The notes: generated from the letters alone by a model not told the origin. A DNA stretch of 32,568 nucleotides from Bacilli bacterium (GCA_018399755.1 JAGYOE010000010.1:1-32568), one strand, 5' to 3'. Shown: positions 7,844 to 17,051, numbered from the stretch's first letter. Made by a program: numbers and translations.

Positions 7844-8491
7844 ATGAATATAGACGGTAAAATACTAATTGAAATGCTAGGATATTTAGCAGCTGTTTTA
7901 GTATTGATTTCTTTAATTATGTCTTCAACAAAAAAACTTCGTTGGATCAATCTATTTGGTTCAGGAACTTTCTTTGTTTATGCAATAATAATTAAAGCTT
8001 ATCCAATAGCTATCTTAAATATATTTACTGTTATAGCCAATATCTACTATTTATCAAAAATATATAATTCAAAATCATATTTTAATATCTTAAAAATACA
8101 AAAAAATAATGAATATATCGAATACTTTATTGAACACAATAAAGAGGATATGGAAAAAATCTATGATAATATTGATATAAACTATCGTGATTCTGAGTAT
8201 AGTTTTTATATTCTTAGAAACATTATGCCTGTTGGAGTCTTTATCGCAAATAAATATGATAATAAAACTCTAAAAGTCGAATTAGACTATGTTATTCCTA
8301 GTTATCGTGACTTTAAAGCAGGAAAATATATTTATGAAAGAAATAAAGATATTTTCTTAGATAAAGGCTATACAAAATTAATTACCTTTGCGGATAATGA
8401 AAAACATGAAAAATACTTAATAAAAATGGGCTTTTTTAAAGTAAGTGAATCAGATTCTAGTAGCACTTATATTCTTGAACTAAACGACTAA
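7844..8491 (+). CDS. Membrane protein: YgjV-like N-terminus fused to a GNAT-like domain
   Basis: A 215-residue protein. The first 75 residues hold three hydrophobic segments (about 7-28, 33-50 and 53-70) with the KKLRWINLFGSGTFFVYA pattern of YgjV-type small membrane proteins. The remaining 140 residues look like an acetyltransferase (GNAT) fold: FYILRNIMPVGVFIANKYD, then LDYVIPSYRDFKAGKYIYE, then a C-terminal LIKMGFFKV typical of the last GNAT strands. The usual acetyl-CoA motif R/Q-x-x-G-x-G/A is replaced by RDFKAGKY, so activity is uncertain. A GTG at 7835 is in frame but overlaps the ribosome binding site, so ATG 7844 is chosen. It converges on the SRAP gene with a 4-bp overlap and a shared terminator. 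A second, broken copy lies at 9652-10273. Confidence 0.75.
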   Translation: MNIDGKILIEMLGYLAAVLVLISLIMSSTKKLRWINLFGSGTFFVYAIIIKAYPIAILNIFTVIANIYYLSKIYNSKSYFNILKIQKNNEYIEYFIEHNKEDMEKIYDNIDINYRDSEYSFYILRNIMPVGVFIANKYDNKTLKVELDYVIPSYRDFKAGKYIYERNKDIFLDKGYTKLITFADNEKHEKYLIKMGFFKVSESDSSSTYILELND

Positions 8492-8510
8492 TTTTTAGTC
8501 GTTTTTTTTA
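8482..8510 (+). terminator. Bidirectional terminator between YgjV-GNAT and SRAP genes
   Basis: A 10-bp stem (8482-8491 with 8495-8504, loop TTT) is followed by T's on the plus strand. Both stop codons are in or at the edge of the hairpin. Confidence 0.8.
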
Positions 8511-9153
8511 TTAAACTAGCATTATCATTTCTAGGGCTATTAACTTCTTTGCTGACAGGATATTTCGCCATTAACTCTGCTGGATAAGGTTTTAAAAGAT
8601 TAGTTATTTCTTCAGGACTTAAAGAATAGTTTAGATAGTCCTTAGCTGCTTCTAAATCTAAGATAACTGGCATCCTTTGATGATGTTTGTTAACAAGTTC
8701 ATTAGCGTTTGTAGTAAGGATTAAAGCCCCATATTTTTTCTTATTATTTTCTCTATATGAATCATAAATGCCCGCATAGAGATAGAGTTTCCTATCCTCT
8801 AAGATAAATCTATAAGGTTGTTTAGTCTCTCTATCCCACTCATAAAAACTATCAGCTAAAATTAAACAACGCTTTGTTTTAAATGCATCTCTAAAAGAAT
8901 ATAACTTATTCACTGTTTCACTTCTTGCATTTATCACTTGTTTTAATTTACCTTGATAGTTTATTTTATAATTCCAATTAATCATTCCTGCTTTAAAAGA
9001 ATCTTCTACCCTAATAATTGTTAAATGCGATTGTGAAGGACTAATATTATATCTAGGCAAAGATAAATCATCAATACTTTTAATATTGAAATTACTGTTC
9101 AAATAAGCTAATACTTCATTTTTAGTTTTTACAATTGTATATCTACCACACAT
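8488..9153 (-). CDS. SRAP/HMCES-family abasic-site protein (YedK-like)
   Basis: An SOS-response-associated-peptidase family protein that crosslinks to abasic sites in single-stranded DNA through its N-terminal cysteine. The key residues are visible: Cys2 in MCGRYT, the NARSET block, the SFYEW glutamate, and HQRMPVIL carrying the active-site histidine. Start choice is decided by chemistry: the methionine at 9153 exposes Cys2 after removal of Met1 and has an AAGGGGA ribosome binding site, while an upstream in-frame start at 9207 would bury it. The resulting 221 residues is a normal family length. A TATAAT box reads on the minus strand at 9175-9170. A frame-broken copy occurs at 10275-10913. Confidence 0.92.
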   Translation of the reverse strand: MCGRYTIVKTKNEVLAYLNSNFNIKSIDDLSLPRYNISPSQSHLTIIRVEDSFKAGMINWNYKINYQGKLKQVINARSETVNKLYSFRDAFKTKRCLILADSFYEWDRETKQPYRFILEDRKLYLYAGIYDSYRENNKKKYGALILTTNANELVNKHHQRMPVILDLEAAKDYLNYSLSPEEITNLLKPYPAELMAKYPVSKEVNSPRNDNASLIKKTTKN

Positions 9154-9234
9154 ATAATCCCCTTTTATTATTATACAATGAATATTAAAAAAAAACATCC
9201 TTTTCAAATAAAATTAATGTGTCATCACCTCTCA

Positions 9235-9543
9235 TGAATAGAATTAGGCAATTTTATCTACCAAAAGGAAAAGAATCTTTTTTCGTCTTATTTTTGAGTC
9301 TTATCTTTTTAAAATTAAAAAAATTAAGCACTAATAAGTCCCAAATATCCTAAATCAGCCACCTGTAAAGCCTTATCCATAGTCTTTACAATATTGCGTA
9401 ATAATCCCATTCTTTATCCGCCATTTGATCAGTAGAAATCATTTCCGGGTTATACCAAAGATTTCTTTAGTAGAATAACCAGGCTCTGATAAACGCCCAA
9501 ACTTGTCTAATAAGGGTTGTTTGTTTTTAATAAAATGACCCAT
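9235..9543 (-). pseudogene. Truncated, frame-broken DUF2804 copy
   Basis: Starts at ATG 9543 behind a GGAGG box and reads MGHFIKNKQPLLDKFGRLSE, closely matching the intact gene at 6715-7731. A frame change follows KEIF, after which YNPEMIS and KEWDYYAIL are readable, then ADLGYLGLI and a weak match to SFPFG. The match ends near the equivalent of residue 97 of 338, close to the upstream region of the intact SRAP gene, so the rest is absent. Confidence 0.75.
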
Positions 9544-9651
9544 AGTGAAAACCTCCAAAAATTTATTTATAATACAAAGTAATTGTTTCATTATTATTTT
9601 TATTTTACATATAATATCTAAGGTTATCAGGCTAAAAAAGGAGTGGATATT

Positions 9652-10273
9652 ATGAATGGTGGATTGAAGCCATAGGTTATACAGCCTAGTATTAATATTA
9701 ATTTCATTGATTATGTCATCAATAAAGAAATTAAGATGGATAAATTTATTTGGATCAACAACATTTGTTGTTTATGCAATTTTAACAGATACATATCCTG
9801 TTGCTGTATTAAACTTATTCACAAAATGTATTGCTAATGTCTATTATTTATTTAAGATTTACAATTTCTCAACATACTTTAATATTCTAAAATCCAACAA
9901 AACAATGAATACATTGATTATTTTATGGAACATAACAAAGAAGATATGTTGAAAATTTACGATCATATAGATGTTGATTTCAAAAATTCTGAATACAACT
10001 TCTATATACTAAGAGACATTATGCCAGTAGGAATATTTGTCGCTAACAAATATGACGAGGACACACTAAAGTTGAATTGGATTATGTTATTCCCCAATCG
10101 ACTTAAATGGAAAATATATTTATGATAAAATGAAAAATATTTTCCTAACAAAAGGCAACAAATTAATTACTTTCGGATAATTTAAAACATGACAAGTATT
10201 TAACAAAAATGGATTCAAAAAATCGATGAAGTTCGATACAAGTAGAACATACTGTTAGAATTGAAACGACTCA
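9652..10273 (+). pseudogene. Frame-broken YgjV-GNAT copy
   Basis: ATG 9652 follows an AGGAG box. Across different frames one can read WIEAIGYTA, VLILISLIMSSIKKLRWINL, AVLNLFTK, then EHNKEDMLKIYDHID and SEYNFYILRDIMPVGIFVAN, matching the intact protein at 7844-8491. At least five frame changes are needed. Two are single missing A's in A-runs (near 9892 and 10070). Amino-acid identity is high while synonymous differences are many, which suggests it was selected as a protein until recently, or that the sequence here has errors. Confidence 0.75.
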
Positions 10274-10295
10274 ATCTTTAGTCGTTTTTTTTTAT
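10264..10295 (+). terminator. Terminator hairpin of the second copy
   Basis: 8-bp stem (10264-10271 with 10280-10287) followed by a T-run, the counterpart of the hairpin at 8482-8510. Confidence 0.65.
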
Positions 10296-10913
10296 AAGTT
10301 CTATTGAACCATTAGTCATTTTATTGACTAATTATCAACAGGATATAAACCATCTCCTCAGATGGCCAAGGCTGTTGCTGATTGAAGACTGCCCATACTG
10401 TCTTCTTAAAACGCCTTTGCTTATCCACATTAAAAATTACTGGCATTCTATGATGGTGCTATTTAATAATTGGTTACCTTCAGTCGTCAAAATCAAAGGA
10501 AATCAAATTTCTTTTGGTCATCAATTTGAAAATGATCATAAACCAGCATACATATTATGTCATTTGACTTTAAAAATACATAGGTTGTTTGTTTTCTTGA
10601 TCCTATCCATAAACCATCAGATAAAATTAAACAACGATTCTTTAAAAAGCCTTTTTAAAAGAATACTTCTCATGTACAGTCTCACTTCTAGCATTTATCA
10701 CTTGGTTATAATGTCCTTTGATCTTTACTTATAATCCTTATGAATCAACCTGCCCCGGTATTTTTCTACCATCAAAATGATTGCTAAAACATCTTGTCCA
10801 GGTCCAATATTATATTTGGGAAGTTTACGTCTTCAATACTTGAAATATTAAAATGTGTTTGTAAAATACAAAACTTCATTTTTATCTTTAGTGATTGTAA
10901 AACGTCCACACAT
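10275..10913 (-). pseudogene. Frame-broken SRAP/HMCES copy
   Basis: Begins MCGRFTITKDKNEVLYFTNT at 10913, keeping the catalytic Cys2, then runs into stops and frame changes. Pieces of the rest of the family can be followed in several frames down to about 10275. The plus-strand open frame over 10324-10734 is only its antisense. Confidence 0.7.
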
Positions 10914-10990
10914 GTTTATCACCTGCTTATATTATACCCTTTTCCTTTAAAATACCATCCATTTAAGTAAATTTATCACTTAAAGTAAAC

Positions 10991-11019
10991 AAAAATCCTT
11001 AGAAAAACTAAGGATTTTT
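10991..11019 (-). terminator. Strong bidirectional terminator
   Basis: A 12-bp perfect stem (10991-11002 with 11008-11019, loop AAAAA) with A/T runs on both sides, just after the nitroreductase stop on the minus strand. The 10914-10990 interval holds no recognisable gene. Confidence 0.85.
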
Positions 11020-11034
11020 ATATAATATGATGGT

Positions 11035-11628
11035 TTATTTAATCACCATAAATCTTTTACTTAATTCCATATGTTCTTTTTCACTGGCAGGATCCACAAT
11101 ACTACCAAAAGGCATTTGTGCCTCTAGCCCCATTTTTCAGGAATGTCATAAGTCTCTTTAACAAATTTCTCAATCAACTCATTATAATGTTGCAAATGAA
11201 GCACCAATTTCTTTGTCTCTTAAGCCAACCCAAACATTTCCTTGTAACATTCCGTTTTGTTCGATTGACCATTTTTTAAAATTGTCTTTATATAAAGGAA
11301 ATTTTTCCATTAACTTATCAGTTGTTTCACTGTCATCAAAAAACAAAATAGTACCATAACCAGATTTAAAACCTAAAATTTTTGTTTTAGTTTTTTCAAA
11401 CTGCTCTTTAGGAACAATTCCTTTCATTATTTCTAATAGTTTATCCCAAAATAGTTTATGTTTATCATTTAATAAAAGTGCCATTCTTTGACTTTGTGAA
11501 TTAAATGCTGAAGGCGTATTTATTAAAATTTCCTCCAAATATTCTGCTAATTCATTATCACTTAAATTTATTTTATTAGTAATATTATAATTTGATCTTC
11601 TAATTTTTAACTTATCAATAAAATTCAT
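11035..11628 (-). pseudogene. Nitroreductase-family flavoprotein with frameshifts
   Basis: The first 440 bases encode an intact N-terminal part: RRSNYNITNKINLSDNELAEY, NTPSAFNSQSQRMALLL and QGNVWVGLRDKEIGAS are typical of the FMN-dependent nitroreductase group that includes small NAD(P)H oxidoreductases near OsmC genes. At about 11190 the frame is lost (an extra T in a T-run); the next frame gives QHYNELIEKFVKETYDIPEKW. A second loss (one G missing near 11133) is followed by EAQMPFGSIVDPASEKEHME and the stop at 11035. All conserved C-terminal blocks remain, so the break is recent or a sequence error. The gene lies six bases after osmC with a GGAG ribosome binding site. Confidence 0.8.
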
Positions 11629-11634
11629 TTTTTC

Positions 11635-12075
11635 TTACTCCTTTACAATTCCTTGGTTGATTAAATTTGTTCCTTGTCTAAAAGTATCACTTACAGGACA
11701 ATTTTGCTCAATAAAATTAGAAAAATCATGTAATTCTTCTTCACTTGAGTCTGAATCAAAATGCATTTTATAACGTATTTCTTTAAAACCAGTTCTATCA
11801 CCGGTTTGTTTCATTAATGCACTCATATCCATATCGCCTTCTATTTCAACATAAAAATCTTTTAAATCGATTCCTTTTTGTTTTGCGAACATAAACGCTA
11901 CCACAGTTTGGCAAGCACCCATAACTGAAAGTGCAGCACTCATAGGGTTCATACCTTTATTTGTTCCACCCATATTTTCAGGTTCGTCAAATAATATTTT
12001 AAACCCATTAGCTTCTGCCTCTACTTGAAAGCCTTCTTTTAATTTCTTTACAGTTGCTTTATAAGTTTTTTTCAT
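11635..12075 (-). CDS. OsmC/YhfA family protein
   Basis: A 146-residue OsmC-family protein. Members reduce organic peroxides with two conserved cysteines; here they are in GACQTVVAFMF (near residue 54) and ENCPVSDTF-type sequence NCPVSDTFRQG (near residue 129). The family signature MNPMSAALSVMGAC is present. It forms an operon with the nitroreductase gene downstream, a pairing consistent with oxidative or electrophile stress defence. Length and motifs are complete. Confidence 0.88.
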   Translation of the reverse strand: MKKTYKATVKKLKEGFQVEAEANGFKILFDEPENMGGTNKGMNPMSAALSVMGACQTVVAFMFAKQKGIDLKDFYVEIEGDMDMSALMKQTGDRTGFKEIRYKMHFDSDSSEEELHDFSNFIEQNCPVSDTFRQGTNLINQGIVKE

Positions 12076-12100
12076 CTAAATCAACTCCTTTTCTGTATCC

Positions 12101-12129
12101 ATTATCTCACAAATTTATTTCGAATTCAA
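12101..12129 (-). promoter_or_regulatory. Promoter of osmC-nitroreductase
   Basis: Minus strand TTGAAT (12129-12124), 17-bp spacer, GATAAT (12106-12101) with a TGn extension. Confidence 0.6.
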
Positions 12130-12140
12130 AAGATATGACT

Positions 12141-12178
12141 TAAAAAAACACTTCTACAATTTGTAGAAGTGCTTTTTA
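12141..12178 (-). terminator. Terminator of the proline operon
   Basis: A 10-bp stem (12149-12158 with 12162-12171, loop ATT) with a T-run on the minus-strand side, directly after the P5C dehydrogenase gene. Confidence 0.85.
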
Positions 12179-12187
12179 TGCTTATAT

Positions 12188-13744
12188 TTATAATTGTTCA
12201 GTTATAGATTTTCCTTGCATATGTAAGATTAAATAATCAGGTCCACCTGCTTTAGAATCAGTACCACTCATATTAAAGCCGCCAAATGGTTGATAACCAA
12301 CAATAGCTCCAGTACATTTACGATTTAAATATAAATTACCAACATGGAAATCTTCTCTTGCTATTTCTAAATGCACACGATTATTAGATATACAAGATCC
12401 AGTTAAACCATATTCAGTATTATTAACAACCTCTAAACCTTCTTCAAAAGATTTAACCTTAGAAACTGCAAGTACAGGTCCAAAAATTTCTTCTTGCATG
12501 ATTCTAGCATCTGGTAAAAGATCAATAAACACTGTTGGTTTAATAAAATAACCTTCCTTATCAGAACCGGTGCCACCGGTTAATAATTTGCCTTCTTTTT
12601 TACCTATTTCAATATAATCAGTAATTTTATCAAATGCTGCTTGATCGTTAACAGGCCCCATATTATTAGAAAAATCTTCTGGAGTTCCTATCGTTAACTT
12701 TTCAGTTTTTTCTTTAATTAATTTCACAACTTCATCATAAACATCTTCATGAATTATAGCGCGTGAACAAGCTGAACATTTTTGTCCAGAAAAACCAAAT
12801 GCAGAAGTTACAATTGAACTAGCTGCTAATTCAATATCAACATCGCCATCAATTAAAATCGCATCTTTTCCGCCCATTTCAGCAATTACACGTTTAAGCC
12901 ATATTTGGCCTTTTTGTACTTTAGCTGCATTTTCATAAATACTAGTTCCTACAGCTTTAGAACCAGTAAAAGAAATAAATCTTGTCTTTGGATGTTTAAC
13001 AATAAAATCGCCAATTTCAGAACCCTTACCCGGCACATAATTCAATACACCTTTAGGTAATCCTGCTTCTTCCATAATTTCGATAAACTTATATGCAATA
13101 ACTTGAGTTGTTGAAGCTGGTTTTAATAACACAGCATTACCAGAAACTATCGCAGCTGAAGTCATACCGGTTAAAATCGCCATTGGAAAATTCCATGGAG
13201 CTATAACTGCCCCTACTCCTAAAGGAATATAACGATATTCATTACGTTCAATATCTCTTCTTGATAAAACCTTATCATCAATTCTAGTTAAATCTAACAT
13301 TTGTCTTCCATAATACTCCAAAAAGTCAATTGCTTCTGCAGTATCAGCATCAGCTTCAATCCAAGGTTTACCTGCTTCTAAAGTCATTAATGCAGAAATT
13401 TCATGTCTTCTTCTTTTTAAAATATTAGCTGCTTTAAATAAAACATCAGCCCTAGTCTTAGGATCCACTTTTTTCCAATATTCAAAAGCTGTTAATGCTG
13501 ATTCCATCGCTAACTTAGCTTCGTCCATTCCTGCTTGAGATATCTCGCCAATAACCTCATTGTGTTTTGATGGATTAACTGATTTAACCATTCTTTTAGT
13601 AAATACTCGCTCTCCATTAATAATTAATGGATACTTCTCACCTAAATAACCTCTTACTTTTTTAATACCTTCTTGATAAGCAACTCGATTTTCAGGATTC
13701 TGAAAATCTGTTAAACTTTCTGTTTTGTAACTATAAATAGCCAT
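12188..13744 (-). CDS. rocA: L-glutamate gamma-semialdehyde (P5C) dehydrogenase
   Basis: NAD-dependent oxidation of glutamate semialdehyde (from 1-pyrroline-5-carboxylate) to glutamate, the second step of proline breakdown. The 518-residue protein has the full aldehyde dehydrogenase core: APWNFP (182-187), FTGS (259-262), Glu289 in AEMGG, and catalytic Cys323 in [10 protein letters not shown]. The C-terminal [17 protein letters not shown] block is specific to RocA/PruA-type monofunctional P5C dehydrogenases rather than general aldehyde dehydrogenases. It is last in an operon, 14 nt after a flavin dehydrogenase gene, and this identity is the main argument that the flavin complex acts on proline. 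Confidence 0.94.
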   Translation of the reverse strand: MAIYSYKTESLTDFQNPENRVAYQEGIKKVRGYLGEKYPLIINGERVFTKRMVKSVNPSKHNEVIGEISQAGMDEAKLAMESALTAFEYWKKVDPKTRADVLFKAANILKRRRHEISALMTLEAGKPWIEADADTAEAIDFLEYYGRQMLDLTRIDDKVLSRRDIERNEYRYIPLGVGAVIAPWNFPMAILTGMTSAAIVSGNAVLLKPASTTQVIAYKFIEIMEEAGLPKGVLNYVPGKGSEIGDFIVKHPKTRFISFTGSKAVGTSIYENAAKVQKGQIWLKRVIAEMGGKDAILIDGDVDIELAASSIVTSAFGFSGQKCSACSRAIIHEDVYDEVVKLIKEKTEKLTIGTPEDFSNNMGPVNDQAAFDKITDYIEIGKKEGKLLTGGTGSDKEGYFIKPTVFIDLLPDARIMQEEIFGPVLAVSKVKSFEEGLEVVNNTEYGLTGSCISNNRVHLEIAREDFHVGNLYLNRKCTGAIVGYQPFGGFNMSGTDSKAGGPDYLILHMQGKSITEQL

Positions 13745-13758
13745 AAAATCTCCTTTCT

Positions 13759-14904
13759 TTAAACAACTGAATGTTCTTTATCAATTTTTTTCTGATTCTT
13801 AAAACGATCAATATGTAAATCTTTTGCATAAGGTTCTAACTCTTCTTTTAATATAATCTCTGTAAGTAGTTCACCAGTAATTGGCGCAAACATAAATCCG
13901 TGTCCTGAATATCCACAAGCTACATAGAAGCCTTCAACCAATGTATCAGAAATTATAGGTTGAAAATCCGGTGAAATATTATAGGAACCACCCCATGTTC
14001 TAATAACCCGGCCCTTAGCAACCTCAGGCAAAATATAATTAACTGTTTTTGCCATTTCATCTAAAAACTGCCAACTAGAAGAAATATCATGATTATGTAA
14101 AGCGTCAGGATTATTTCTTCCCATTAGAATTGAACCATGAGGAACTTGTTGGCAATAAATATTCATTGAAAAACTCATAATCATAGGTGAAAGCATCTGT
14201 TTAGTTCTTTCGGTTACCAATATTTCATGATTTTCAGAATAAACTGGAATATCTACCCCAACCATTTGACCAATTTCTTTTGCATAGCCACCGGCTGCAT
14301 TTACCACTTTATTTGTTTCAATTTCTTGTTTATCGGTAATAACTTTAGTAATATTATTGTTTTTTAATTCTATTGCTTTTACTTCATTAAAGAAATAAAA
14401 TTTTACCCCTAGTTTTTTAGCAGCCAGAAAATATGCTTCACTCATTAAAAACGGGTTAACATGTCCATCTGTATGACAAAAACTTGCACTAGTAAAACTA
14501 TCTTTATTTAAATGTGGAACAATTTCTAATGCTTCTGCTTTTGTTAATAATTTAGAAGGAATACCTAAAGAATTTTGTAATTTTACATTCTTTTCAAACT
14601 GTTTATCCTCTGTCTTAGAACTAGATAAAATTAAATAACCACCTTGTTTAAACTCTATGTCCTTTTCATATTCTAAAGTTTCATTAGCTTTTGAGAAAAA
14701 TTCAATTGATTTTTTTGCTAAAATACAATTTAATTTTGTAGCCCATTGTTGTCTAACACCTGCCCCACATCTTGCAGTTGCTCCTGCTAAAAAATGAGAC
14801 TTGTCTACTACTACAATATCTTTCATGCCTTTTTTTGCTAAATTATAAGCGGTGCTTAATCCACTTATACCTGCCCCAATAATTACAATTTCTGCTTTAC
14901 TCAT
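13759..14904 (-). CDS. DAO-family FAD dehydrogenase, probable catalytic (beta) subunit of a proline dehydrogenase
   Basis: A 381-residue flavoprotein of the D-amino-acid oxidase/sarcosine oxidase beta superfamily. It begins with the FAD-binding [21 protein letters not shown], then [15 protein letters not shown], and ends with the family's [16 protein letters not shown] and [18 protein letters not shown]. It would remove hydrogen from the secondary amine substrate. The start is set at ATG 14904, with GGAGAG upstream and an 8-nt overlap (ATGAGTAA) with the preceding gene; a TTG at 14919 is also in frame. The P5C dehydrogenase next door points to L-proline. Sarcosine oxidase beta, HcnC and hydroxyproline dehydrogenase are close relatives and remain possible. 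Confidence 0.82.
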   Translation of the reverse strand: MSKAEIVIIGAGISGLSTAYNLAKKGMKDIVVVDKSHFLAGATARCGAGVRQQWATKLNCILAKKSIEFFSKANETLEYEKDIEFKQGGYLILSSSKTEDKQFEKNVKLQNSLGIPSKLLTKAEALEIVPHLNKDSFTSASFCHTDGHVNPFLMSEAYFLAAKKLGVKFYFFNEVKAIELKNNNITKVITDKQEIETNKVVNAAGGYAKEIGQMVGVDIPVYSENHEILVTERTKQMLSPMIMSFSMNIYCQQVPHGSILMGRNNPDALHNHDISSSWQFLDEMAKTVNYILPEVAKGRVIRTWGGSYNISPDFQPIISDTLVEGFYVACGYSGHGFMFAPITGELLTEIILKEELEPYAKDLHIDRFKNQKKIDKEHSVV

Positions 14905-15172
14905 CTTTACTCTCCGCAATATCTTTTAATACTACTCCACTTACAAGTGGTCTGATTTTATGAGTTTTTACAGTTTCTGGATGTACTTTATTATATCTAG
15001 CAATTTCATTTTTAATCAAATTCGAACATGTTTGACCTTGACAAGGTCCCATACCTACTCTTAATATCCGTTTTATTGATTCAAAATCACGATAGCCCAT
15101 ATCCAAAGCTTTATGGATATCTGCTAAAGATACATCTTCACATCTGCAAATAATAATATCTTTTTTACTCAT
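14897..15172 (-). CDS. BFD-like [2Fe-2S] subunit
   Basis: A 91-residue protein with the BFD-type [2Fe-2S] pattern: CRCEDVS at residues 9-15 and GPCQGQTC about 35 residues later. In larger homologues (HcnB, PDH alpha, sarcosine oxidase alpha) this domain is part of a longer chain; here it is a separate gene. It overlaps both neighbours by exactly 8 nt (ATGAGTAA on each side), which fits a fixed-ratio complex with the flavin subunits. Confidence 0.85.
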   Translation of the reverse strand: MSKKDIIICRCEDVSLADIHKALDMGYRDFESIKRILRVGMGPCQGQTCSNLIKNEIARYNKVHPETVKTHKIRPLVSGVVLKDIAESKDE

Positions 15173-15650
15173 AAGGACTCCTTATTGTTGAAAACTCATA
15201 AAGATATGGTTGTTCCACAGAAACAGTGATTAAAGCGGTTTTATAATTAGTTTTTTTTGGGGGCATTACTTGTTCTATCTTACATTTTGTAATTACTTCA
15301 CCGTGGCGATTACAAGCTAACCAAACTTCATCTACCTTAGGCAAAGGAAGTAGTTCATAAGGAACTTTAAAATAAGCTTTACCATTTTTAATCATAACAT
15401 TCATAATAGCAAGCCCTGGACAAGAATAAACACAAATTCCACAGCCAGTGCATTTGTCATAATCAATTTTTGGAATTGTATTTATATCTTCACCAATAAT
15501 TATCGCATCAAAAGGACAACTTGTTTCACAAGGATTACAAGGAATCTCCTGATAACACTCAATTATAGCTTTTGGTCGTGTTAAAACTTTCTTGTTGGGA
15601 AATCTAGATTTAATTGTTTCTTTATCAGGTACTATAGTTTTTTCAATCAT
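15165..15650 (-). CDS. 4Fe-4S ferredoxin-like subunit
   Basis: A 161-residue protein with two cysteine groups, CNPCETSCPFDAI (around residue 37) and CTGCGICVYSCPG (around residue 67), each able to bind [4Fe-4S]. The C-terminal 80 residues have no motif that I recognise. A comparable ferredoxin-like chain is known in archaeal heterotetrameric dye-linked L-proline dehydrogenases. The start is ATG 15650, overlapping the FAD subunit gene by 8 nt (ATGATTGA); a GTG three codons upstream is less likely. Confidence 0.82.
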   Translation of the reverse strand: MIEKTIVPDKETIKSRFPNKKVLTRPKAIIECYQEIPCNPCETSCPFDAIIIGEDINTIPKIDYDKCTGCGICVYSCPGLAIMNVMIKNGKAYFKVPYELLPLPKVDEVWLACNRHGEVITKCKIEQVMPPKKTNYKTALITVSVEQPYLYEFSTIRSPYE

Positions 15651-16728
15651 AGATTTCACCCACTTTCTTTAAACCACAGCGAATTTTCTCTCCGCATGGT
15701 CCTTGTCGTAATATACAAAGTTGATCATTTAAATCAGCTTCTAATTTTTCCATATTATCAAGCTTAAATCCAAGATGTTTAACCGCCATTAAACCAGTTA
15801 TTTTACCTTCTACCATTGCGCTTGATGCTTCTTCAATACCAGTAACATCACCACAAGCATAAACATTAGGAATTGTAGTTTCATAGTCACATGACTTCTT
15901 AGGAACATATCCTCCTAATTCACTAACATCTAACATCTTAGCTCCTGCCATTGACATTAATTGATGCAGTGGTGAGAGACCAACAGAAATACATAATGCA
16001 TCTGTTTTAATTTCTTTTTCAGTATTAGCAATTTCTTGCCAATTATCATCCAATTTTACTGTAACTACTTTTTCTAGTTTTTCTTTGCCTATAGCTTTTT
16101 TTACTGTTGTATTAAGTAAAATATCCACACCTAAGCGTTTTAACTTAGCTGCATGTACTAAATACCCACCAACCTTAGAAGCAGCTTCTACTAGTGCCTT
16201 AACCTTCACACCCGCTTGTATTAATTGATATGAAACAATTAAACCAATATTTCCACTACCAATCATAACAACTTCTTTACCAGGTTTTATTCCATAAATA
16301 TTCATCAAAGTTTGAACAGCCCCTGCACCGTATATTCCCGGTAAATCATTATTCTCAAAGGCTAAAAATTTCTCTGAAGCACCTGTAGCAATAATAACTG
16401 ATTTCGCCTTATATTTCATATATTTATTATTTTGATAAATAGTCAATACCTTATCAGGATACATTGCAACACAAGTTGCGTCCAATAATATTTCTAAATT
16501 ATCATAACCAGCTAAATCATCAATTAAAATATTCGCAATATCAAAACCTCTGGTTTTTGCATATTGTAACTGTGAGCCAAAGAATTTATGTGTTTGTTTT
16601 ATTAATTGTCCACCTAATTGATTAAATCTCTCTACAATAGTTACTTTCATACCGGCGTCGATTGCAATTTTAGCTGCACTTAAACCTGCTGGACCACCGC
16701 CAACAATAACTAAATCGCGATTAATCAT
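15643..16728 (-). CDS. FAD/NAD(P)-binding subunit of the amine dehydrogenase complex
   Basis: A 361-residue pyridine-nucleotide-disulfide-type flavoprotein. It carries an N-terminal FAD motif VIVGGGPAGLSAAK (near residue 5), a second dinucleotide motif VMIGSGNIGLIVSYQL (near residue 160) and ACGDVTGIEEAS near residue 290. It resembles HcnB/PDH alpha without their N- and C-terminal iron-sulfur domains, which here are separate genes. It probably passes electrons from the catalytic flavin to NAD or to ferredoxin. The chosen start is ATG 16728, with an 8-nt overlap (ATGATTAA) with the upstream gene and a GAGG box. Confidence 0.85.
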   Translation of the reverse strand: MINRDLVIVGGGPAGLSAAKIAIDAGMKVTIVERFNQLGGQLIKQTHKFFGSQLQYAKTRGFDIANILIDDLAGYDNLEILLDATCVAMYPDKVLTIYQNNKYMKYKAKSVIIATGASEKFLAFENNDLPGIYGAGAVQTLMNIYGIKPGKEVVMIGSGNIGLIVSYQLIQAGVKVKALVEAASKVGGYLVHAAKLKRLGVDILLNTTVKKAIGKEKLEKVVTVKLDDNWQEIANTEKEIKTDALCISVGLSPLHQLMSMAGAKMLDVSELGGYVPKKSCDYETTIPNVYACGDVTGIEEASSAMVEGKITGLMAVKHLGFKLDNMEKLEADLNDQLCILRQGPCGEKIRCGLKKVGEIYD

Positions 16729-17026
16729 CCTTATCCTCACTGATTTCAGAAATAACTTCCATATTTTCTTCCAATAAAGTCATACAAGTTTTAACATTAT
16801 CTTCACCATTAACTTGCATATTACAAGACCCGCAATTACCAATAGCACAATACAATCCCCTTGGACGTTTATAAATCACGCTATCAGAAAAATATCTAAT
16901 GCCATTATCAAAAAGTGCAGCGGCAATAGTATCACCTTCATACCCAAACATAGATTTGCCATTATAAGTAAAATGGATTTTTTTTGAATGATCAAAATCT
17001 ATAATTGGATGCTCATTTATTCTCAT
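16721..17026 (-). CDS. [2Fe-2S] subunit (HcnA-like)
   Basis: A 101-residue protein with the four cysteines of a plant-type [2Fe-2S] domain, CAIGNCGSC followed by KTC eleven to twelve residues later. It corresponds to HcnA or to the N-terminal domain of sarcosine oxidase alpha. The start at 17026 has an AGAGGTGG ribosome binding site and begins MRINEHPIIDF, as in homologues; a longer in-frame start at 17074 would run into the promoter and cre-like site. It is the first gene of the operon. Confidence 0.85.
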   Translation of the reverse strand: MRINEHPIIDFDHSKKIHFTYNGKSMFGYEGDTIAAALFDNGIRYFSDSVIYKRPRGLYCAIGNCGSCNMQVNGEDNVKTCMTLLEENMEVISEISEDKDD

Positions 17027-17051
17027 CAGTTCACCACCTCTACATCTTTTA

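Larger units (their letters stand above)
9235..10930. repeat. Diverged direct second copy of the 7440-9207 block
   Basis: This stretch repeats, in the same order and orientation, the first third of DUF2804 (minus), the divergent promoter region, YgjV-GNAT (plus), the stop-overlapping terminator hairpin and SRAP (minus). Nucleotide similarity is only moderate by eye, with many third-position changes, so the copies separated long ago. All three reading frames are broken, mostly by single-base losses. Confidence 0.8.

Noticed and set aside
10324-10734. Plus-strand open frame of 136 codons
   Set aside because: It is antisense to the broken SRAP copy, has no ribosome binding site, and its translation resembles no family.
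12188-17026. Hydrogen cyanide synthase (hcnABC)
   Set aside because: The chains are related, but the RocA-type P5C dehydrogenase in the operon and the extra 4Fe-4S chain fit a proline dehydrogenase better.
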